Source of the DNA: Paraneptunicella aestuarii
GTDB taxonomy: Bacteria > Pseudomonadota > Gammaproteobacteria > Enterobacterales > Alteromonadaceae
Length of the DNA stretch: 64,000 nt
Reading direction: 5' to 3'
NCBI RefSeq assembly: GCF_019900845.1
Contig: NZ_CP074570.1
Coordinates: 3,038,001 to 3,102,000 of the forward strand
The translations under genes and the position numbers were made by a program. Shown in pieces: positions 21,801 through 28,199 of this stretch (its first letter is position 1; the number at the start of each line of letters is the position of its first letter). The notes under the pieces are model-generated. The model did no database searches. It was given only the letters and a program-made list of their open reading frames with translations, and was not told the DNA's origin.

Positions 21801-24800
21801 TTGCGTGTAGGTCGCAAGCGCCCATTGCAGCATGGATACGGTATTGCCATGGGCAATCATGACGCCTTTGGGTTTACCCGTGGTACCTGATGTGTAGATA
21901 AGATACGCCAGGTCAGTGCTTTGTACTTGTGTCACCGGGTTGCAGGTCAGGTGTTCGTCGTTTAGCGCCTGGTCAGTGATGCTCTTCACATCCAGCCAGT
22001 TCAATTCAATCTCACCCGCTCTCTTACCCAATCGGTCACGTACTGAATCTTCGCCCAACACAATGTTGATACGCGCATCATCGACGATATAAGCCAGACG
22101 CTCTTGCGGGTAGTCCGGGTCTAGCGGCACATAGGCTGCACCGGATTTCAGCACTGCCATTAACGCCACAACCAGCTCTAATGAGCGCGGTACACACACA
22201 CCCACCAAATCACCGGGCTTAACACCTTGCGCGATTAAACGATGTGCCAGCACATTCGCCTGTTGATTTAGCTCGGTATAGCTCAAGGTTGAACCATTAA
22301 AACACAGGGCTATCGAATCTGGCGTTCGTGCAACCTGCGCTTCAAACAACTGGTGAATACAGGCCGAATCAGAAACCGGCACGGGCAGCTCTTTAGCCGC
22401 AACCACTGGCGTACTGATACAGCCTGCACTTAAGGAGATATCCGCAAGAGATTTCACCTCACACAGCTGAGCCAGAATCCGCGTTAAGTCCTCTGCCATG
22501 CGGGTTATCAGGTTTCGGCTAAACAGCGCCGATCGATAATTCAATGCCAGTTTAAGAGATTGATTATCTGCTTCTTCTCTTTCGCCTTTTCCGAAATAAG
22601 CACACAAAACAAGATCGTAATTGCCAGAAACAGAAAGCTCTTCGTTCTGTCTTTCGCTCTCTCTTTTACTCTTATCTAGCGCCTCACATTGCAGCAGGAT
22701 TTGCGCCAACGGCTCAAAACTGTCATCCAACATCGGATCCACTAATTTAACCAAATCTGCAAACGTAAGATCTTGATGCGCCGCGGCTTTTTGGTTTACG
22801 ACATCAGCCTGATTCAAAAACTCAGATACTGGCGATTGCGCCAGAACCTGATGACGTAATATTCGTTTTTCACCTGAGGACATTGATTGAGCAAGAACGA
22901 TATCTCGCTCATCAGAATAACGGCTAACCAGTACACTTAATGCAGCCTGCAAGAATACAGGCAGACCAAGTTTATGAGCATCAATCGTCTGCTCAATACT
23001 ATTTAGTACATCCGCCTGAACTGTGCAATGGACAGCATCACGAGCTTCGGTAGTATCATTAGCCAAATCATGAGTTGCACCTTTAATCGGTAGAGAATGT
23101 CTAACCGGCAACTGAGCTAATTGCTTACGCCAAAACAGTTCACTGCTGCGCGTAGAAAGATGAATTTGCCCCTCTGAATCAGCATATCCTCGTAAACCAG
23201 AGCTACGGTTATCAGAAGCCGCTGCAAAATAGATCTCTCCATCACATCCAATCGGTGCTAATTGCTCATTTTCTAACAATACAAAGCCACGAATTGCTTT
23301 ATTGTCTTGATCCTCAGCCAATGCTTTAGGAAGAAATCCTGTTGCAAGTAAATGTTCCTGCTCACGCTTGGACACCATATTCAAATCTTGAATGGCTGAA
23401 GCCGGATGTGATGTGATCTGCTCAAGTAAACAGGTAAATTGTTCAGCAAAGGCTTGAATTGAAGCTCGCGAAAATAAGTCAGAGCAATAGTTAATCTGAA
23501 GCCCTAAACCTTCACTGGTTTCTATGCCGTGTAAACTTAAATCGAATTTCGCCACACGATTTTCTAAAAACCGTCCTTCGCCGGTGGGCAAAGTCGCATT
23601 AGGCTCTTGTTCCAAAGTCAGCAATATCTGGATCAGAGGGTTATAAGCTGTGTTACGTTCTGGGTTTAACAGCTCTACCAGATAATCAAAAGGAATGTCC
23701 TGATATTCCTGAGCGTCGAGGTTCACTTGTTGAAGCTGACCTAAATAATCAGAAAACGATTCGCTTTCATTCACCTGAGTTCGCAAAGCAATGGTGTTAG
23801 CAAAGAAACCGATGAGTCGCTCAACCTGAGACATACCCCGGTTTGCTACCGGAGCGCCAATGACAATATCCGTTTCGCCCCCACGCTTAGCCAACCAAAT
23901 GGACAATGCGCCATGTAGCAAGGTAAACAGCGACGTATGGCGGCTGACGGCAAGCTGGCTCAAAGCCTGATAACACTCATCGGGCAATCGCCATATATAG
24001 GTTTCTCCAGCAAAGCTTTGTAATTCAGGACGCTCAAAATCGGTTCGTATTGAATGCAACGCAGGCAAGTCTTTTAACTGTTGTTGCCAATATTTGATAG
24101 CCCCTTGCCATTCGCCACTTTCCATACGCTGATTCTGCCAGCAGGAATAATCCAGATACTGAATTGGCAAATCGGCAATATTCGTAGCCTGTTTATCATC
24201 TGCTTCATCATCTATGAGCCCGGATAACGCAGCATATTCTTGCTCAAATTCGTCCCAGAACAGATTGATCGACCATCCATCTGAGGCAATATGATGAATA
24301 CACAGCAACAGCACAGAGCCTGAATTTTGCGCTGCAAGGGCACAACGGATAAGCAAGTCTCGACTTAAATCAAAACCTTCACGAGAAAGCTGATACATGC
24401 ATTCTCGCGCCGGGTCTTCCGGCACTATTTGCAGATGAAAGTCAAACTCGTCATGAACCCGTTGCAATAACTCATCATCGACCACTTCAAAGGTGGTACG
24501 AAGCGATTCATGGCGTTGAATGATGTTATGAATTGCTTGCTCAGCAATGTCTGTTTGCAGAGGCTTTTCAAAGAAACGGGTTACCGCAATATTGTAACTT
24601 CCGGCCTGCTCGACAATTTGTTCGATGTACCACAAACGTTTTTGAGCAAACGACGCTCGACCTTTCGTTAATCCTAATTTCGGGATCTCGTCATTCTTTT
24701 CCCTATCTTGTGCGCAAAAAGAATCACTCCCAGCCACATCGGGAACTATTTCAGAGGCTATTTTGCCAGCCAAATCACTCAGCACCGGATGCTCGAAAAT

Positions 24801-27800
24801 AGCGCGAACACTCAATGCGATGCCATATTCATCACGAATGTCATTAGCGATACGAGCAGCTAACAGGGAATGCCCACCCACTTCAAAGAAATTAGATTCT
24901 TTACCCAGTTCGTCTTCGCTAAGCGACAGTCGCTGCGCCCAAATATGGGCAAGTGCCTGTTCAATATTTGTATCAAGCTTTGTCAATCCTTTGCCCGACA
25001 CACTGGTAAATTCCGCCTGTAGAATTGCTCGCTTATCCACCTTGCCATTGGCTGTTAGCGGGATCTGTTGCAATACCTGATACCCTGCTGGCCACATATA
25101 AAATGGCAGATTTGCTTTCACCTGCTGGTGAACTTGCAAGATCAAGGCGTCATGATCAAATCCGTTCTTTAACTCAGGTACTAGCACAGCAACTAAACGC
25201 CCGGCCTGAGTGTTGTCTTTGTCAAACAAGACTAACGACGTAGAAACTTGCTCTAACTTCGCTATTTGACGCTCAATTTCGCCGATAGAGATGCGAAAAC
25301 CAGAGATTTTGATCTGATCATCACTACGTCCCACATATTCAATATCGCCACGACTGTTCAGGCGAACCAGATCGCCCGTGCGGTAAGTCGACTTAGTTAA
25401 AAAATTGGTTAAATCATTAGTTAAATCAGTAAGATCCGAACACTGCCCAAATACAGCCCGGGTTTGTTCCGGCTTATTCAAATAGCCTTTTGCGACTAAA
25501 TCCCCGGTTACCACCAATTCGCCTACTGCACCGGGCAACACAAGCTGCCCTTGAGGGTTTTGAATCATACAAGGGCTGCAAGCAACAGGCCGCCCAATGG
25601 GGATTTCTCCGCTTTTTACATCGTGATGTGTGGCGTCATAAACAGTGGCAATGACTGTGGTTTCAGTAGGGCCATAGGTGTTCAGTAGCTGAATGTGCCC
25701 AAGTGCAGGATGCTGTTGCCATAAAGACAACATATCCAGCCCCATTTTCTCACCACCGGTGATCATTAATCGAAGTGGAATTGCCAGGGTTTCTTGTAAA
25801 TGATTCAGCTCAGAACAGAGTAAATGCCAATAGGCGGTTGGCAAGGAAGCCACCGTTATGCCTTGCGCTTGAGACCAGTTCCAGAAATTTTGCGGGGATA
25901 AATCCAGATCTTTCACTACCAAGGTCGCGCCCGACAGTAAAGTCACGATCACTTCTTCGATATAGATATCAAAGGAAGGCGACGCAAACTGCATCACGCG
26001 ATCAGCTTTCGTTACCTTGTAATGCTGCTGGGCAGAATAGTAATAGTGCATGACGTTGCTGTGAGTCACCATGACACCTTTAGGCTCCCCGGTTGAACCC
26101 GAGGTATAGATGATGTAAGCCAGGTCTTCGGCGGTAGGTGCATGAACGCCCATGTCATGGAGCGTAAAGGCATCCATTTCCACCTTATGGATCTGCTGAC
26201 AAGACAACAAGGGCACACCCAGCCCGGATTTTAGCCCCGCTAACTTATGTGCATCATCTTCATGGGTAATAATTAGCCTGACCCCACTGTCCGATACCAT
26301 GTACTGCAAACGCTGCATGGGATATTCAGGATCCAGCGGTACATACACCGCGCCCATTTTAAACAGCGCCATTGTGGTAACAATAAGATCAGCAGAAGAC
26401 GAAAGATAAACACCTACCCTGTCACCCGTTTTAATGCCTTGTTGATGCAAGGCTTTAATGCATTGATTAATTCGAGTATCGAGCTGCTGATAAGTCCATG
26501 AAGAGTCTCCATTTAACAAAGCAAGTTCATGGCTATTACTGTCTATAGAAGCGTTAAATGCATCAGCGATATTTGTCGCGGTGTTTGTCGCAATACTTGT
26601 CTTAACATCGTCGTCTATGCCTTTATTTAACGCGGCAATAATCGAATTACGCTCAGGTGTTGGCAACATATCCAACTGTTCCATGCACACAGAAGCGTTC
26701 GCTTCATCATCTAAAATGACAGCTTGCAGCAATTGAATAAAATAACGGTTTAAACGTTCAATGGTTTCGGCATGGAAGATGTCGGTGGCATAACGCCAAA
26801 TCAAATCAATGCCGTCAGAATGCTCATTGGCATCCAGAGATAAATCAAATTTACTGGTGTTGGATTCGCGTCGAATGGGCTTAAAACTCACCTCTGACAT
26901 GGAGAAAGATGTGCGTTCATTATTGTGCAACGCAAACATGATTTGAAACAGAGGGTTGTACTGCAAATGGCGGCTTGGATTAAGCTCTTCCACCAAATAT
27001 TCAAACGGCACATGCTGATACTGATAAGCACTCAATACGCCGTTACGATATTGCTGTAAAAACTCGGAAAAAGGCTTTGCAGGATCTATTTGAGCACGAA
27101 GCACCAAGGTATTAACAAAACAACCAATTAACGGCTCTACATCATGATTAACCCGTCCGGCAATGGGCGTTCCCAACACAATATCATCTTCACCACTGTA
27201 GCGAGACAGTAGCAAACTCAATATGGACGACAAAGTGATAAATAACGTCGTACCATGCTTACGCCCCAACGCATTTAATTTATCCGCTAGCGCTTTAGGC
27301 AGATGAGATTTAACCACGTCCCCCTGATGACTTTGTTGTTCTGGTCGAGGCGCGTCTAAAGGTAACGAATGAACTTCAGGTAAATCTTGCAAATACGTTA
27401 ACCAAAAGTCTTTTCCTACTACCCCATTTTCTTGCAAGAAATGCGTATTCTGCCACTGGGCATAATCCGCATATTGAACCGATAATGGCGACAAAATTGA
27501 TGTTGATTCAACCATGTCGTTCTCGGTTAAGGCATCATAAAGACGATTTAACTCACGAACAAAAACCGATAATGACCAACCATCAGAAGCGATATGATGC
27601 ATATAAATCATCAATCGCACTTCATCCTGAGAGACCGTCACAGCGCCGACTCTAAGCATCAAATCCTGAGTTAAATCGAAAGGCCGAGCAGCGAATGCTT
27701 CACTAATTTTTAGCCATGCGCTTTCAATATCGTCCTCTGCCGCAATGTTGAATTGCTCAATCTCAAGCGCAAAATCCGACAATAGCACCTGTACAGGTTC

Positions 27801-28199
27801 ACCATTCTGCTCCTGATAAACACTGCGCAACACTTGATGACGTCGAACGATTTCATTGAGGGCCTGTGTTAAGGCTGTGAGATTAAGCTCACCACTGACA
27901 GCAAAATTACCGCCCACATTGTATAAACCGCTATTTTCCAGCTGTGCCAGAAACCACAATCGTTTTTGCGTAAATGACAACGGTACGCCCTGGATATATT
28001 GTTCCTGGGTTAACGGCTCAATATCCTGAGTATCAGAAGAAGACAAAAACACCAGTAAGTCAGTTTTATGTTGTTTTAATAATCCTTTAATCTCATCAGT
28101 AAGTGCGCCCGAGGGCGCACTCACTTTCAGCTTTCCTTGCTGTACTTTGACTTCAATGTTTTTGGCACGACATAAGGTTAAAAGATCAACTAACTTCAT
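9822..28199 (-). CDS. NRPS D: modules 11-15 with terminal thioesterase (6125 aa)
   Basis: Final synthetase. Approximate residues: TubC-type docking domain 1-52; C11 72-500, A11 537-1054, T11 near 1110; C12 1183-1610, fossil A/C segment 1622-1920, A12 1947-2444, T12 near 2507 (GGKS instead of GGHS); C13 2580-3017, A13 3040-3544, T13 near 3604 (GGKS); C14 3670-4107, A14 4117-4619, T14 near 4670; C15 4744-5210, A15 5224-5734, T15 near 5784; TE 5847-6110. All five full C domains keep HHxxxDG. Codes: A11 DIESIGTVIK (resembles Lys codes weakly), A12 and A13 DLFNNALTYK (exact Ala code), A14 DPYFAGVIMK and A15 DPFGFGMIIK (unassigned). The TE has GYSLGG and a GDHF histidine and would release or cyclise the peptide. 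The ATG overlaps the NRPS C stop by 4 bp. Confidence 0.95.
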   Translation of the reverse strand: MKLVDLLTLCRAKNIEVKVQQGKLKVSAPSGALTDEIKGLLKQHKTDLLVFLSSSDTQDIEPLTQEQYIQGVPLSFTQKRLWFLAQLENSGLYNVGGNFAVSGELNLTALTQALNEIVRRHQVLRSVYQEQNGEPVQVLLSDFALEIEQFNIAAEDDIESAWLKISEAFAARPFDLTQDLMLRVGAVTVSQDEVRLMIYMHHIASDGWSLSVFVRELNRLYDALTENDMVESTSILSPLSVQYADYAQWQNTHFLQENGVVGKDFWLTYLQDLPEVHSLPLDAPRPEQQSHQGDVVKSHLPKALADKLNALGRKHGTTLFITLSSILSLLLSRYSGEDDIVLGTPIAGRVNHDVEPLIGCFVNTLVLRAQIDPAKPFSEFLQQYRNGVLSAYQYQHVPFEYLVEELNPSRHLQYNPLFQIMFALHNNERTSFSMSEVSFKPIRRESNTSKFDLSLDANEHSDGIDLIWRYATDIFHAETIERLNRYFIQLLQAVILDDEANASVCMEQLDMLPTPERNSIIAALNKGIDDDVKTSIATNTATNIADAFNASIDSNSHELALLNGDSSWTYQQLDTRINQCIKALHQQGIKTGDRVGVYLSSSADLIVTTMALFKMGAVYVPLDPEYPMQRLQYMVSDSGVRLIITHEDDAHKLAGLKSGLGVPLLSCQQIHKVEMDAFTLHDMGVHAPTAEDLAYIIYTSGSTGEPKGVMVTHSNVMHYYYSAQQHYKVTKADRVMQFASPSFDIYIEEVIVTLLSGATLVVKDLDLSPQNFWNWSQAQGITVASLPTAYWHLLCSELNHLQETLAIPLRLMITGGEKMGLDMLSLWQQHPALGHIQLLNTYGPTETTVIATVYDATHHDVKSGEIPIGRPVACSPCMIQNPQGQLVLPGAVGELVVTGDLVAKGYLNKPEQTRAVFGQCSDLTDLTNDLTNFLTKSTYRTGDLVRLNSRGDIEYVGRSDDQIKISGFRISIGEIERQIAKLEQVSTSLVLFDKDNTQAGRLVAVLVPELKNGFDHDALILQVHQQVKANLPFYMWPAGYQVLQQIPLTANGKVDKRAILQAEFTSVSGKGLTKLDTNIEQALAHIWAQRLSLSEDELGKESNFFEVGGHSLLAARIANDIRDEYGIALSVRAIFEHPVLSDLAGKIASEIVPDVAGSDSFCAQDREKNDEIPKLGLTKGRASFAQKRLWYIEQIVEQAGSYNIAVTRFFEKPLQTDIAEQAIHNIIQRHESLRTTFEVVDDELLQRVHDEFDFHLQIVPEDPARECMYQLSREGFDLSRDLLIRCALAAQNSGSVLLLCIHHIASDGWSINLFWDEFEQEYAALSGLIDDEADDKQATNIADLPIQYLDYSCWQNQRMESGEWQGAIKYWQQQLKDLPALHSIRTDFERPELQSFAGETYIWRLPDECYQALSQLAVSRHTSLFTLLHGALSIWLAKRGGETDIVIGAPVANRGMSQVERLIGFFANTIALRTQVNESESFSDYLGQLQQVNLDAQEYQDIPFDYLVELLNPERNTAYNPLIQILLTLEQEPNATLPTGEGRFLENRVAKFDLSLHGIETSEGLGLQINYCSDLFSRASIQAFAEQFTCLLEQITSHPASAIQDLNMVSKREQEHLLATGFLPKALAEDQDNKAIRGFVLLENEQLAPIGCDGEIYFAAASDNRSSGLRGYADSEGQIHLSTRSSELFWRKQLAQLPVRHSLPIKGATHDLANDTTEARDAVHCTVQADVLNSIEQTIDAHKLGLPVFLQAALSVLVSRYSDERDIVLAQSMSSGEKRILRHQVLAQSPVSEFLNQADVVNQKAAAHQDLTFADLVKLVDPMLDDSFEPLAQILLQCEALDKSKRESERQNEELSVSGNYDLVLCAYFGKGEREEADNQSLKLALNYRSALFSRNLITRMAEDLTRILAQLCEVKSLADISLSAGCISTPVVAAKELPVPVSDSACIHQLFEAQVARTPDSIALCFNGSTLSYTELNQQANVLAHRLIAQGVKPGDLVGVCVPRSLELVVALMAVLKSGAAYVPLDPDYPQERLAYIVDDARINIVLGEDSVRDRLGKRAGEIELNWLDVKSITDQALNDEHLTCNPVTQVQSTDLAYLIYTSGTTGKPKGVMIAHGNTVSMLQWALATYTQEQLSGVLAATSMCFDLSIFEMYAPLSCGGTCVVVKHILDVQSISNAQTTSQTISLINTVPSAIVQLLDANAVPESVRVVNLAGEALLGHIVEGLYQLPHIDAVYNLYGPSEDTTYSSYSLCSREAGRAPDIGIPLPGCEMYVVDSQGLIAPRGVSGELYIGGTGLSLGYLHKPELTDEKFIIFANQRFYRTGDIVRCSVFENDYENEQGVLEFIGRGDQQVKLNGFRIELGEIESVISDCEQVKRSAVLVREQANMQRLVAFVEYESEYEPQHEKAQEQVQEIVRSRLPSFMFPGEWITLEAMPLSANGKIERKVLRERYLSSSTVITHDYVQPDTEIEHWLVELWSRLLGYNSQDANVTQEKQIGVTDNFFALGGKSLLAIQVINAINARFDAHLAMVELFRYPTIRGLAQRVDEQTRLSEQGASADNMLLAFRLPSEQTEYPASAGQRSLWLVDRLHGGSHHYNVVFSRQVAASPDAIESALLQVLERHEPLRTVFESRKEDDNENELLYQRVIPLQDAGFQLEVIDCAEMDEQSRHQVTQQAMQRLAHHVFDLSCDVMLKACFIQRAKKEEQGQGLLLLNAHHIAVDGWSVPVFWQAFENALKRTSDTLPELPIRYLDFSAWQQAYLLGSDSQASKDYWIEHLGGLAPRHGLPMLESGLGSVSVEAQSYYWSLPRELSEQLPQLAQQHGVTLFMLMHAGLSVLVSRYSGERDVAIGTPSANRSMPELESLIGLFINTLVLRSDAGASQSVSEYLQHIREVNVQALSHQDIPFEMVVELLNPQRSDAFTPLFQIMLTMDNEGKPGAVANNHSREEVAGSKSGFRENTTEKFDLTLHVSPSTTQNIRCSLNFRTALFSRNLITRMAEDLTRILAQLCEVSTLADISLSAGCISTPVVAAKELPVPVSDSSCIHQLFEAQVARTPEAIALRFNNTTLSYLELNQRANVLAHRLIAQGVKPGDLVGVCVPRSLELVVALMAVLKSGAAYVPLDPDYPQERLAYIVDDARINIVLGEDSVRDRLGKRAGEIELNWLDVKSITDQELNDEHLTCNPVTQVQSTDLAYLIYTSGTTGKPKGVMIAHGNTVSMLQWALATYTQEQLSGVLAATSMCFDLSIFEMYAPLSCGGTCVVVKHILDVQSISNAQTSSQTISLINTVPSAIVQLLDANAVPESVRVVNLAGEALLGHIVEGLYQLPHIDAVYNLYGPSEDTTYSSYSLCSREVGRAPDIGIPLPGCEMYVVDSQGLIAPRGVSGELYIGGTGLSLGYLHKPELTDEKFIIFANQRFYRTGDIVRLSDSEDGAEGEYKQGVLEFIGRGDQQVKLNGFRIELGEIESVISDCEQVKRSAVLVREQANMQRLVAFIEYESEYESEYLESELEVQEQVRSRLPSFMFPGEWITLEAMPLSANGKIERKVLRERYLSSSTVITHDYVHPDTEIEHWLVELWSRLLGYEQADQKIGVTDNFFALGGKSLLAIQVINAINARFDVHLAMVELFRYPTIRGLAQRVDEQGASAGNMLLAFRLPGEQTEYPASAAQHRMWLIEQLSDGAGHYTIPFSIATESSFDLALAEHALRMVIERHEPLRTVFENRDEVLYQQVMSMDAVDIGLEQIDCSTMTEDKRHQTVRSVAKELAEHQFDLSKDVMLTALHVKLSEQQGLLLINVHHIAFDGWSQTVFIDDFNAIIQSLTDNSQAELPPLPIRYLDYSAWQQHYLESSSSQADKDYWQNQLQDMPTLQGLEADFERPELQCFEGKSISWRLAPELQEQLKALAAQHHVSLFMLLHGAFSVLLSRRSQRNDIVIGAPVANRTRTELTHLVGFFVNTLVLRTQVDPATEFASFLEQIKQINHDAQLHQDMPFDYLVEMINPPRSTAYNPLVQVAMTLDSQEQNVSWQLEPKLAGDHVAKFDIELHGIEAKNGLGLQLIYSTGVYHHNNMLALANQLTTLLQSIVAAPKAMISQLNLVSDNEREQILAYGRAHGGYLHQTELSMAGLFEKQVAAKPNAMAVACGDKFISYEELDRLSTQLMKELQLQQGEVVAVALPRSIELVVAFVAVFKAQAIYLPIDVKAPQSRVDYMLEDAGASRLLSSSSHAFSINGEKVLLASNELAIDGLELVVAQLNLEPRQYPSALAYILYTSGSTGTPKGVMVSPESLINTAYQARVFDMDVMSNMMNTFNPAFDPSVYDLASGLLNGKGLVMLEQEHVVDFQYWRKLIEDYEINSIFLTTALFHFAVKHDINAFASFDLVAMGGEAAIPELVQAFVSHFPNKSLVNVYGPTETTIMATFLRMTADNAHQAPIGRPLAGYSLYILDSEKQPVALGCEGELYIAGAGVAQGYVNLPEKTAESFITDPFTNDGSVMYRTGDMVRFNHEGMVLYRGRQDDQVKIRGHRIELGDIEAHMREIDGVRDAVIIVSQASDEPQLHGFIELESSERYSSDRCSSENSQNLVNQVHQHLVQSLPEYMCPSQYAVLDAFPLTSNGKLDKRALPEADLVPETEVGEALQTENEKQLAALWAGLLGVDADVLSRQSHFFALGGHSLLIVRLKALLLQKYGINLVISELFNSPVLMDMALRLEDKPLENGQRESKKIEPQAIVPLPADTMRYPASPSQSRMWLIDQLSEGQGRYNVPFVMPTMAGFDLATAKRALQLVIERHEPLRTVYKRDGETLYQVVQPMSEVAFDIEVVKCCNSNELKAGGLKAYRTQVRDVLRTEEKHHFDMSQALMLRAVYVDFGQSDFTLDSAPQGINGQLIVNIHHIAFDGWSESVFLRDYQLAYQALAAREGEIERANVRPDWTVLPIRYLDYTAWLNNYLQGEASAQSKAYWQSQLQDLPLIHQLEPDFVRPEVQSFSGETYQWQLPSELLQQLKTVAAEHGLSLYMLLHAAFAIVLARRTDSEDIVLGAPVANRNLVETSDLIGFFVNTLVLRASVQGESSVADYLSHIRELHLAAQQHQDIPFDYLVELLNPARSTAYNPLVQMVLTLERDENASVNLAFDPRFINDQVAKFDLALNAIELGSKEEATLLLNLNFCSALFHPDTITSLAEQLTTLFEQLAQQSNAQTSLHALNLVSDREREQLLALSTKGRGYAHQTQLSIAELFALQVQSQPELLAVACESQAMSQTLTFRELDTASDALIAELSIQPSEVIAVALPRSVELLVAFMAVCKAGAIYVPIDTSAPQSRVEFILQDAGASKLIHQTGESAFGYMSQELTLTLTQGLSVVEFDAQGRTQNEDVAYIIYTSGSTGTPKGVMVSPQAAINTCYQARLFDMDKVDAMMCTFNPAFDPCVFDMLTSMLNGKSLIMVPQAHVVDFQYWQHLHEVYGVNLAGFTTALFNFAVKQDIDALAIFEQVFIGGEAAVPELVQRYKSHFPNNALFNMYGPTETAIIASFAELTMQNAHLVPIGQAIGGARLYVLDKQQQPVPRGCAGELYIGGEGVAIGYVNLPQRTEQSFVPDPFVQGVTVVEGVSSSSKNSSLNNPRMYRSGDLVRFNHNGELLYLGRQDDQVKLRGHRIELGDIEQHIRELDIVRDAVVLMVGDDAENRRLDAYIELQQADSNEQETVNHIHQHLNQQLPAYMLPAQYALMQQFPMTSNGKLDKRALPEANLLPESEQYVAPETEIEILLVDIWADLLGIQYQAISRNSHFFELGGHSLLMVRLKAAVQDKLACTIPVTMLFNAPILSEMASAIQSRVSSEHFVGETGTHSEVLEVLQQSSTSAPEQTLFMVHPVGGDLLCYQPLLSLLSAREPNWQVYGLHCFEPHQMSLTELAEQYVMQLKIAQPQGPYHLVGYSLGGIIAYEMARQLNDNAELVASVSLIDSTLFANAEPGVDSDMEVLAVMMVEMGIKETELWKAIHHIYQSDSEDKITQSLALLLQSGQQQGSLPASLSLDELQQRFLIYRSNRDAFSAYQAAPYDSKVNLLIAKDSPISLEERGWQEFTQVNTETADGDHFSILNAPNVERVSQWLREIVEQGEIVREAISKELASKQREQ
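9860..10665 (-). other. Thioesterase domain of NRPS D
   Basis: Alpha/beta-hydrolase type-I TE at the C-terminus: oxyanion-side motif MVHPVGGD, nucleophile serine in GYSLGG (near 10430), catalytic His in GDHF (near 9950). It is the only TE in the window, fixing NRPS D as the last enzyme. Hydrolysis versus macrocyclisation cannot be decided. Confidence 0.9.
17196..19237. repeat. A-T repeat, copy 1 (module 13)
   Basis: About 2.0 kb nearly identical to 20460-22531. It runs from the end of one C domain through the Ala-specific A and its T to the start of the next C domain. Confidence 0.9.
20460..22531. repeat. A-T repeat, copy 2 (module 12)
   Basis: Partner of 17196-19237. The 30-bp length difference comes from variable loops (near 20530, 20720, 20960 and 21190). 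Its upstream edge abuts the fossil C remnant. Confidence 0.9.
22445..23340 (-). other. Fossil module scar: truncated A domain fused to truncated C domain
   Basis: Between intact C12 and intact A12 lies about 300 aa that fits no complete domain. Its first about 55 aa (LLENEQLAPIGCDGEIYF and following) resembles the A-domain region around GELYIGG. It switches at about 23155 to the C-terminal half of a C domain (SELFWRKQLAQLP, then HQDLTFADLVKLVDP), with HHxxxDG missing. This is what an in-frame deletion removing most of an A, all of a T and half of a C domain would leave. Confidence 0.8.
28044..28199 (-). other. N-terminal TubC-type docking domain of NRPS D
   Basis: About 52 aa, MKLVDLLTLCRAKNIEVKVQ..., the same fold signature as the N-termini of NRPS B (53918-53763) and NRPS C (39452-39303). 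Such domains accept short acidic C-terminal tails of the upstream synthetase. Confidence 0.8.

Noticed and set aside
22445..23160. A second complete condensation domain in module 12 (dual C)
   Set aside because: The N-terminal half with HHxxxDG is absent, so it is a remnant, not a working domain.
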